From an uncultured Saprospiraceae bacterium (lineage in GTDB: Bacteria; Bacteroidota; Bacteroidia; Chitinophagales; Saprospiraceae), in NCBI GenBank assembly GCA_938045585.1, contig CALIAU010000022.1, forward strand, positions 186,001-250,000: DNA of 64,000 nucleotides, in the 5' to 3' direction. The position numbers and the translations under genes are program-made. This document shows, piece by piece, positions 57,123-64,000 of this stretch. The notes under the pieces were generated by a model that made no database searches, was not told the origin of the DNA, and saw only the letters and a program-made list of their open reading frames with translations. How positions within the stretch are numbered: the stretch's first letter is position 1; every line of letters starts with the position of its first letter.

Positions 57123-57745
57123 TCCTATTCGGACCTTCGGTCCAGTCATCGTAGTATTTACTACGATGTGATATTAATCGTTTAATATTGATTTGTAGGT
57201 ACAAGCTACAAATAGCAAGTGCGTAGAAAGTGTGAGCGAAGTTTAATATGGATTTGTAGGTGCAAGCTACAAATAGCGAAGTCCAGTCATCGTAGTATTT
57301 ACTACGATGTGATATTAATCGTTTAATATGGATTTGTAGGTACAAGCTACAATTAGCGTGCGTGTAGAAAGTGTGAGCGAAGTTTAATATGGATTTGTAG
57401 GTGCAACCTGCAAATAGCTAAGTAGTATTTTCTACGATGTGATATTAATCGTTTAATATTAATTTGTAGGTTCAAGCTACAATTAGCTAGTGCATAGAAA
57501 GTGTGATAGAAGTTTAATATGGATTTGAGGTGCAACCTACAAATAGCGAAGTAGTATTTTCTACGATGTGATATTAATCGTTTAATATTGATTTGTAGGT
57601 ACAAGCTACAAATAGCGAGTGCGTGTAAAGTTTGAGCGAAGTTTAATATGGATTTGTAGGTGCAACCTACAAATAGCGTATGTGTAGAATTTGTGAGTGA
57701 GTTTAATATGGATTTGTAGGTACAAGCTACAAATAGCGAAGTAGT
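57123..57745. repeat. Tandem array of about nine GTAG-core hairpins, 60/70/80-bp spacing (cluster 2, first part)
   Basis: Hairpins with stem ATTTGTAG/CTACAAAT and a 5-7 base loop recur at about 57191, 57252, 57332, 57392, 57462, 57523 (degenerate), 57591, 57652 and 57712. Spacing is 60 bases, or 70-80 when a GATATTAATCGTTTAATAT segment is present. The spacer itself is conserved (AGCGAAG...GTGTAGAAAGTGTGAGCGAAGTTTAATATGG). Two CATCGTAGTA/TACTACGATG hairpins lie at 57147-57168 and 57288-57309, and a GGACC/GGTCC hairpin at 57131. The array is inverted relative to cluster 1. It is not a CRISPR array, because the spacers are alike. Confidence 0.85.
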
Positions 57746-57995
57746 AGAAAGTGTGAGCCTATACCCGTTCTGCGTAGTTTCCAAACTACGCATCCATATC
57801 CATACCCTTTACTTAATACATGCGAATCCATATCTTTTATTTAATCCGTTAGCTGGATAGCTCCTTGTAGATAGGAATCTACAAGCCACGTAGCCTCAGT
57901 AAACTCACCCGCGTGAGCGGCCTGCCTGCGTGCGCACGCAGGCAGGTGGTAGCAGGCCGTAGGCGTCCGAAGGACCAAGCTGCGGACGACGCGAC
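57703..57995. repeat. Segmental duplication, copy 1
   Basis: This block is repeated at 58317-58609 with an offset of 614-615 bases and few differences. It contains the last array unit, a TGCGTAGTTT/AAACTACGCA hairpin (57771-57792), a CTTGTAGAT/ATCTACAAG hairpin (57864-57885) and the start of the GGGCGTG-type element. No gene is present. Confidence 0.85.
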
Positions 57996-58055
57996 CCATC
58001 AGATAGTCTGGGACTATCTGATGTCCTGAGCGGAGCGAAGGATCTGGTCACGCCC
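57911..58055 (-). repeat. GGGCGTG...CTCACGC structured repeat element, copy 2
   Basis: This is a 145-bp copy on the minus strand. It shares the end motifs, the 26-nt palindrome (57921-57946) and the GGTCC-TTCG-GGAC block with copy 1. The short AT-rich hairpin of the other copies is replaced by a longer insert with the 11-bp hairpin CATCAGATAGT/ACTATCTGATG (57997-58022) and CGCTCCG/CGGAGCG. The ends are conserved and the middle is swapped. Confidence 0.8.
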
Positions 58056-58059
58056 AAAT

Positions 58060-58350
58060 TGTGTGAGTGAAGTTTAATATTGATATGTAGGTACAAGCTA
58101 CAAATAGCGAGTGCGTGTAAAGTTTTAGCGAAGTTTAATATGGATTTGTAGGTGCAACCTACAAATAGCGTATGTGTAGAAAGTGTTAGCGAAGTTTAAT
58201 ATGGATTTGTAGGTGCAATCTACAAATAGCGTATGTGTAGAAAGTTTGAGCGAAGTTTAATATGGATTTGTAGGTGCAACCTACAAATAACGTATGTGTA
58301 GAAAGTTTGAGCGAAGTTTAATATGGATTTGTAGGTGCAAGCTACAAATA
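58060..58350. repeat. Second tandem array of five GTAG-core hairpins (cluster 2)
   Basis: The same ATTTGTAG/CTACAAAT hairpins occur at about 58083, 58144, 58204, 58264 and 58325, with regular 60-base spacing and conserved spacers. It follows element copy 2 directly and leads into the second copy of the duplicated block. Confidence 0.85.
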
Positions 58351-58609
58351 GCGAAGGTGTAGAAAGTGTGAGCCTATACCCGTTCTGCGTAGTTTCCAAA
58401 CTACGCATCTATATCCATACCCTTTACTAATACATACGAATCCATATCTTTTATTTAATCCATTAGCTGAATAGCTCCTTGTAGATAGGAATCTACAAGC
58501 CACTTAGCCTCAGTAAACTCACCCGCGTGAGCGGCCTGCCTGCGTGCGCACGCAGGCAGGCGGTAGCAGGCCGTAGGCGTCCGAAGGACCGTGCTGCGGA
58601 CGACGCGAC
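58317..58609. repeat. Segmental duplication, copy 2
   Basis: This is the second copy of the block at 57703-57995. It holds the TGCGTAGTTT/AAACTACGCA hairpin at 58386-58407 and the CTTGTAGAT/ATCTACAAG hairpin at 58478-58499. A few substitutions and one-base indels show that the duplication is not brand new. Confidence 0.85.
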
Positions 58610-58634
58610 TCCTTTTTTAAAAGGAGGCACGCCC
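58525..58634 (-). repeat. GGGCGTG...CTCACGC structured repeat element, copy 3
   Basis: This 110-bp copy on the minus strand has the 26-nt palindrome at 58535-58560. Its variable hairpin is CTCCTTTT/AAAAGGAG, as in copy 1, unlike copy 2. The same end motifs are present. Confidence 0.8.
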
Positions 58635-58827
58635 AATTCCTTCTACAAACTGTCAATTTGGAGCCATATTTTACCCAATTTCCTGCCTCTGACTAGTATA
58701 ATATTGCCTATTTTCACACTTACCGATTTATATTCGGCATTTAACTAAAAACTATGGCATTTAGGCAGCGGATAAGTATGACAGAGGGTCTAAAAGTCAT
58801 CAAGAACTTTATATAATAGAGATCCTT
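58635..58827. other. Intergenic leader of the last gene, no gene seen
   Basis: AT-rich, 193 bases. A TAATATTG at 58699-58706 is close to the -7 consensus, but no matching -33 box was found. No hairpin family member or RNA motif is visible here. Confidence 0.45.
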
Positions 58828-61800
58828 ATGAAAAAAGCTTTACAATTCCTATCCTTTATAGGTCTTTTCCTCGTTTTTACTCCCCTTTATAGCCAAGATG
58901 TACAAACTACCCTCTGGGATGATTTGAATGGAGATGGTGTCTTTGATGCTGGGGAACCAGGTGTGCCAGGTGCTACGGTAACAGTGTTTGAATGCACTGG
59001 AGTTAATCCTTTAGTCTTAACTGATGTAGGAGGTGGTACCTATGAAGGCACTGGTCTGACAGATGGAGTAAGTTATTACATCGAATATGATTTTACAGGT
59101 GTAAACCAACCTGCTGATGGTGCTCCATATAGTGCGTTTACTGTCCCAAATATGGATAGTGATGTTGCGCAGGGAGCGGGTACAATAAATGACTCAAGTA
59201 CAGGTGCTGCGGGATGCTTTACGTTTACTGCAGGAAATACGCATACAGATACAGATGCTGGAATTTATCAGTGTAATCAGATAACGGGTATCGTCTTTGA
59301 AGATTCTAATGGAAATAGTTTGGATGATGGAGAACCGGGCTTAGCAGGTGTCACCGTCATGTTAATGGATGCTGCCTGTAATCCTGCCACTGCGGAATGT
59401 GATGGTGGTAATTCATACGTAAATACGACGACGACAAACGGTACTGGTGTGTATGTGTTTGCTGACCTTCCTCCTGGTGATTATATTGTACAATTTGTAA
59501 ATCCTGGAGTAGGTACTTACTTTCCAGTAACCCCAGATGTTTCTGGAGATATAGGTAATCCTGATTTAACACTAAATGATAGTGATGCAACTCTGCCAGA
59601 TCTTAAAACTCAAATTATAACTATATCATCCGATTTACCAGTCTTTGTTCCATCTGATTTACTAAATGGTGCGGGCTTCTACCAAACTGTCTGCGTACGT
59701 GGAACTGTACAAGAAGATTGTGATGGGGACGGAGAATTATATGATGATACTGGTATGGGTTTAGCTGGGTGGACAGTGGACCTGCTTGATGGAAATGGTA
59801 ATCCTGTAAATGACGTAAATGGAAACCCGATTACTTCTGTTGTAACAGATGGAAGTGGAGAATATGAATTCTGTGATGTGATTCCTGGTTTTTATGATGT
59901 CCAGCTTACTATGATGCCGGACTGGTCAGCAACAACACAGGATGCGACTGGAAATGAAACAAATGATAGTGATGGACTAAGTAATCCATTAAACTTTACA
60001 GAACCTTTTTCTGTGATAGATAATTTAGAAATTATGTCTGGAGATCCTGATGTAGAAGATCAGGACTGGGGGGTATATGAAGAACAAAACTTAGCAGGAA
60101 CAGTGTGGGTAGATGCAAATATGAATGGCCAGCTCGATGGTGAGGCAGGTGTATCAAATGTGCAAATAAATGTAGTAGACTGTGTTACAGGTATGATATT
60201 CGGACCCTTCTTTACTGATGTAGATGGTAATTATGATATCCAGGGAGTTCCTCCAGGTGAGTATGAAATTATAGTTGATGTATCTAATTTTTCTACTACT
60301 GGTGCCTTAGCAATATTTACTCCAACAGCAACGGGTGGGGGTGCTGATCTTTTTATGGATAACGATAGTGATGGAATAGATGATGGTATAAATGACGGCG
60401 TTTCAACAGGCTGCTTTGATTATTTCTGTGATGCGCCTAATCCAAACTCTACCTTTGATTTTGGATTTACTTCTGTGGGTTGTGATGATCCCCAAATATC
60501 TGATTTTTTAGTGCCTACCTGTGAGGATTTAGATGTGGATAACAACAATGATATGTTTGGTGATTTGATTCTGTGTGATTTGGAAATTATAGGTCAGTTC
60601 TGTGGTACTATGTTTCCTGATCCAAGTCCAGGACCTCAGCCTAATCCATTATGTAATGGTGGAACTGTGCATAACATTACTTGGTTTGCCTTTGTGACCC
60701 CGGAGGATGATTTCCAGTTGACTATAGAAATTCTATCCTGTATACCAGGAAATGATGGGACGAATGGAGCACAGTTAGGAATTTACGAGAGTTGTGATTT
60801 CGGAACACCTATATGGTGTGCAGTGAATACACCGCAGATAGGAGAGGTAGATATACCTACGGATGCACTTGTGCCAGGTCAGGTTTACTATGTCTTCTTT
60901 GATGGTTGGGCAAACTCTCAGTGTAGCTTTGAATTAGATGTTACTGGTGGAACAGATCCATTTATTTTACCAAATGCAGATATTGAATGGGAAGATGAAG
61001 ACTGTGTATTGGACCCTGCAACGAACACTGTTTGTTTGGGTGCTTTTGGAGAATTATGGGCTCCAGATTATGAAGACTTTGCACTTGAATTTAATTGGAC
61101 AGTACAGACTCCAGGCGGTCAGATTGATTTAGTAACACCTGAAGAACTTTTATCTGGATTTCCATTTGATCAATTAGGACAATATACCTTCTCCTTTACT
61201 GTATCAAACCCTTGTTCAACAGCAGGTTCAAATCAAAATTTTATAGTAACAGTTGTTGAGCTGGATCCTGTAGACTTTGGAGTACATCCATTATGTGGTA
61301 ATCAGGTATGGATACCAGACGATGTAACTATTAATGGTGTTACGTTTGCATGGGAGGGAGGAAATATTACTATCCCACCAAATCCAGGACCAGGAAATAT
61401 AACGCAAACGGAGACCTTTATGGGTACAGATGATTGTAACTGTAATGTAGAACAAACGGTAGAAATAACCATCTTACCAGATGCAATGCCGGGACAGTTA
61501 GATACAATTATTTGTGAATATCCAGTAACAATAAATGGAACGGAATTTTTTGAAGGGCAGGTACCACTTGGTTTCAATCAAGCCCTACCTATGGCTGCAG
61601 GGAATGGTTGTGACAGTAGTGTTGTCCTCAATGTATATAAACTTGAGGCGATAGGTACGCTCGTTGCAGATGCCTGTAATCCTACTGATGGAACAATAAC
61701 GGTATCCTGGCAGGGAAGTATAGGAGACGATGCAAATATTGATAATATTGTATTTGATTGGATAGATCCCGCAACAGGCAATGGTTTACCTTCAGATGGG

Positions 61801-64000
61801 AATAGTATAGACTCTGATTATGTGGTAACAAATCCAAATCTACCCTCTGGTGGAACTGTACTTATTGACTTGGATATTATAATAACACCGATAGGCAATA
61901 ACCCTGTCTGTGTCAAAATGATAGATTTTATTTCTGTAGAATTCCCAGCAGTGGATTCCCCAGATATGAGTGGACCTGATGCTATATGTGATGATGGTAA
62001 CGTAGCTACTGCTACCTATTTTGTAGATAATCCAAATCCAGACTTTAGCTATGAATGGGAACTCTTTGGGAATGGTACTATTACCTCAGGTATTGGTACA
62101 CCTTCCGTTACAGTTGACTGGACAGGAGCTTCGAATGGAGACCAAATTTGTGTAACAGCAATAAGTGACTGCTTAGTAGAAAGTGCACCCAATTGTATTA
62201 CAGTAAATGTATCTAATGGACCACCAGCCGATATCTTATTACAATTAACAGGCTGTGTAGGAGAAGCAATTCCAGTCGAGTATGATTTTGGAGGGGTTCC
62301 ACCGGGTTCGTTTACCTATGTATGGGATTTTGATTCAGGAACAACAACAGCTCCTAATACAGATAGTCCAGGACCATTGGATGTAGTATGGGCAACACCA
62401 GGCATGTACACTGTAAGTCTTACAGTCGATGATACAAATGTGGCAGGATGTGAATCTACTGGTATGGCAATGATAACAATAGAAGCAGAATCAGCTGCAC
62501 CTGTAGTAGATTGTGGAAACTCTTCAGACACAGAAGTTGTCTTTGAGTGGAACGCAATAGCAGGAGCAACATATACATATACGATAGAAACAGGTCAAAC
62601 AGGTGAGGTCTTTGATGGAGCTGCTGCTAGTTTAATTGTGCCAGTAACCGCAGCAAATGAACAAGTTGATATTACAATTACCTGTGCCATAGCTGGCGAG
62701 TGTCCTGTCACAGAAACTTATATCTGTTTCGCTCAAGAATGTGATCTTCCTGATGTAACACTTTCAGGAACACCAAGTGATACAGAAATTTGTCTTGATG
62801 GAAATGAAATGCCGATACAGATAGCAACAGATCCAGTATTGGATCCGGCTATGTTTACGGTAACGTGGATTGGGACGGATGCTATGGGCGTGTTTGATCC
62901 AACAGGATTACCAGCTGGGGCATATGATGTGAGCATTCAATTTGAAGAATTAGCAACAGGATGTATCGGAGTGGCTGGACCATATACCGTTAGTTTATTT
63001 GAAGTACCAACGGTAGATGCTACAGTAGCAAATTCACCTGCCTGTCTAGGAGATGGGATTGAAATAAACTTTGTGAATCCTAATAATGATAATATAGTAA
63101 TCGTAGATGATGGAGGTGCAAGTTCGGTTGTAAATGGTACAACTGCAAATGATAGGGTCTTTACCTTTGATGCAGCAGGTAACTATACCATACAGGTACA
63201 ATACCAATCAGCAAACTGTGAGTCAATGATAGAAAGTATTCCAGTTGTAGTAGAAGAATTCTTGGATCCAGGACTTTCTTGTGGTATGTCCACTTTAAAT
63301 TCAGTAGAATTTACTTGGAATGAGGTAGCAGGAGCGACCTATACAGTGAATGTTATAACAATTCCGGGTGGTGCACTACAAGCACAAACCCCAGGTGCAT
63401 TTACAGTAACAGGCTTAGCGCAGGGAGACGCAGTCGAGATTTCTGTGTCAGTAATGACTGGAAATTCTTGTCCAGACTTTACGGTTGGACCATTAGAATG
63501 TATTGCCTCTGATTGTCCAGTGTATAATGTGGTAATAGGTTCGGACGACCCTATGTTCCTATGTTTAGACGGTCCAGATGTGAATGTATGGGGACAGGTA
63601 TTTGATGAAGCAGGTGTCGAGATAGTAAGTGGAACAAGCTTCCTTTGGTCTTCCTCTCCAGTACCAGGAGCGATAACAAATGCGATGGCAGGCGAATTTA
63701 GACCAAGTATTGCTGGTGTAGGGGTACATACAGTAACACTAACATATATTGATAATTCAGGAAACTGTGGGGGTGAAGCTTCTGCAATAATTAATGTTGC
63801 GGATAAACCTTCCTTGACAATAAATAGCGATGAAACTATTTGTGAGGATGATCTTCCAGTAGGAGGCTATGCCTTGACAGCGATGTCATCAGCCCAAGGA
63901 GCTACATTTACGTGGACCCTTCCAACAGGTGTTACGGTGGTCTCAGGAGATCCAACAATGGACGCAAATATCTTTGTAAACTTTACACCAGGGGCTACGT
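58828..64000 (+). CDS. Giant secreted protein with SdrD B-like repeats (3' end beyond the window)
   Basis: An uninterrupted frame runs from ATG 58828 to the last base (at least 1724 residues), with no stop in the lines I translated. The signal peptide MKKALQFLSFIGLFLVFTPLYSQ starts it. Four SdrD B-like domains follow (about residues 25-550), each with a calcium-loop motif: DLNGDGVFDAGEPGVPGATV, DSNGNSLDDGEPGLAGVTV, DCDGDGELYDDTGMGLAGW and DANMNGQLDGEAGVSNVQI. A Cys-rich domain (about 550-710) and Ig/PKD/fibronectin-like repeats come next (YVWDFDSGT; TWNEVAGATYTVNVI). The C-terminus, where a T9SS domain would be expected, is missing. It lies directly after repeat cluster 2, in the same direction as the two other giant genes. 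Probably a surface adhesin. Confidence 0.88.
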   Translation, partial: MKKALQFLSFIGLFLVFTPLYSQDVQTTLWDDLNGDGVFDAGEPGVPGATVTVFECTGVNPLVLTDVGGGTYEGTGLTDGVSYYIEYDFTGVNQPADGAPYSAFTVPNMDSDVAQGAGTINDSSTGAAGCFTFTAGNTHTDTDAGIYQCNQITGIVFEDSNGNSLDDGEPGLAGVTVMLMDAACNPATAECDGGNSYVNTTTTNGTGVYVFADLPPGDYIVQFVNPGVGTYFPVTPDVSGDIGNPDLTLNDSDATLPDLKTQIITISSDLPVFVPSDLLNGAGFYQTVCVRGTVQEDCDGDGELYDDTGMGLAGWTVDLLDGNGNPVNDVNGNPITSVVTDGSGEYEFCDVIPGFYDVQLTMMPDWSATTQDATGNETNDSDGLSNPLNFTEPFSVIDNLEIMSGDPDVEDQDWGVYEEQNLAGTVWVDANMNGQLDGEAGVSNVQINVVDCVTGMIFGPFFTDVDGNYDIQGVPPGEYEIIVDVSNFSTTGALAIFTPTATGGGADLFMDNDSDGIDDGINDGVSTGCFDYFCDAPNPNSTFDFGFTSVGCDDPQISDFLVPTCEDLDVDNNNDMFGDLILCDLEIIGQFCGTMFPDPSPGPQPNPLCNGGTVHNITWFAFVTPEDDFQLTIEILSCIPGNDGTNGAQLGIYESCDFGTPIWCAVNTPQIGEVDIPTDALVPGQVYYVFFDGWANSQCSFELDVTGGTDPFILPNADIEWEDEDCVLDPATNTVCLGAFGELWAPDYEDFALEFNWTVQTPGGQIDLVTPEELLSGFPFDQLGQYTFSFTVSNPCSTAGSNQNFIVTVVELDPVDFGVHPLCGNQVWIPDDVTINGVTFAWEGGNITIPPNPGPGNITQTETFMGTDDCNCNVEQTVEITILPDAMPGQLDTIICEYPVTINGTEFFEGQVPLGFNQALPMAAGNGCDSSVVLNVYKLEAIGTLVADACNPTDGTITVSWQGSIGDDANIDNIVFDWIDPATGNGLPSDGNSIDSDYVVTNPNLPSGGTVLIDLDIIITPIGNNPVCVKMIDFISVEFPAVDSPDMSGPDAICDDGNVATATYFVDNPNPDFSYEWELFGNGTITSGIGTPSVTVDWTGASNGDQICVTAISDCLVESAPNCITVNVSNGPPADILLQLTGCVGEAIPVEYDFGGVPPGSFTYVWDFDSGTTTAPNTDSPGPLDVVWATPGMYTVSLTVDDTNVAGCESTGMAMITIEAESAAPVVDCGNSSDTEVVFEWNAIAGATYTYTIETGQTGEVFDGAAASLIVPVTAANEQVDITITCAIAGECPVTETYICFAQECDLPDVTLSGTPSDTEICLDGNEMPIQIATDPVLDPAMFTVTWIGTDAMGVFDPTGLPAGAYDVSIQFEELATGCIGVAGPYTVSLFEVPTVDATVANSPACLGDGIEINFVNPNNDNIVIVDDGGASSVVNGTTANDRVFTFDAAGNYTIQVQYQSANCESMIESIPVVVEEFLDPGLSCGMSTLNSVEFTWNEVAGATYTVNVITIPGGALQAQTPGAFTVTGLAQGDAVEISVSVMTGNSCPDFTVGPLECIASDCPVYNVVIGSDDPMFLCLDGPDVNVWGQVFDEAGVEIVSGTSFLWSSSPVPGAITNAMAGEFRPSIAGVGVHTVTLTYIDNSGNCGGEASAIINVADKPSLTINSDETICEDDLPVGGYALTAMSSAQGATFTWTLPTGVTVVSGDPTMDANIFVNFTPGAT

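Noticed and set aside
57353-57793. A 146-codon minus-strand frame with repeated TYKSILN strings, and similar frames in both repeat clusters
   Set aside because: They are translations of the 60-bp hairpin repeats, have no start context and no composition of real genes.
57123-58350. A CRISPR array
   Set aside because: The spacers between hairpins are similar to each other, lengths jump by module, and no cas genes are near.

Overview
The window looks like chromosomal DNA of a Bacteroidota species, most likely from the Saprospiria/Chitinophagia side of the phylum. The grounds are a SusC/SusD pair, several type IX secretion (T9SS) sorting domains of both the A and B (gliding-motility CHU_C) kinds, TAnnTTTG-type -7 promoter elements, AT-rich codon use and very few Shine-Dalgarno sequences. 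Genus and species cannot be read from the sequence.

Layout. (1) 1-6815: the 3' end of a SusC-type TonB-linked channel, its SusD-type lipoprotein partner, a third lipoprotein, a strong terminator, then a large FG-GAP/UnbV secreted protein. (2) 6901-21655: a XerC/D-type recombinase, then the core translation/transcription block: tRNA-Thr(TGT), Tyr(GTA), Gly(TCC), Thr(GGT), tuf, tRNA-Trp, secE, nusG, rplK, rplA, rplJ, rplL, rpoB, rpoC. The four tRNAs before tuf are in the same order as in Escherichia coli tufB. A partial copy of the last tRNA, split by a 26-nt palindrome, lies between the tRNAs and tuf. NusG carries an acidic N-terminal tail of about 110 residues. (3) 21738-29341, minus strand: an apparent operon reading unknown protein - era - der - rfbC - rfbD - large type-B T9SS cargo protein - ribE. 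(4) 29342-30466: a non-coding cluster of REP-like hairpin repeats. (5) 30467-33587: a NadR-like P-loop kinase, a TPP (THI-box) riboswitch and a TonB-dependent receptor, which together point to thiamin uptake. (6) 33625-57122: an outer-membrane barrel protein (minus), a metzincin-like metalloprotease with ten PKD repeats, two small exported proteins, and two very large T9SS cargo proteins of about 4040 and 1805 residues. (7) 57123-58827: a second hairpin-repeat cluster, inverted relative to the first and holding an internal duplication of about 0.6 kb. (8) 58828 to the window end: the start of another giant secreted protein with SdrD B-like repeats. It is open through the last base, so its 3' end is outside the window.

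How it fits together. The first half is housekeeping. The second half is a surface-protein region: four large T9SS-type or adhesin-like proteins built from tandem Ig/PKD-like repeats, plus a protease. This region is framed by two inverted repeat clusters that could recombine. The most interesting material is the non-coding layer. It includes hairpin families sharing a GTAG/CTAC stem core, three copies of a 110-145 bp element with a swappable internal hairpin, the palindrome sitting exactly in the T-arm of a tRNA fragment, and probable attenuators in the nusG-rplK and rplL-rpoB gaps. I found no phage, CRISPR or classical defence operon.
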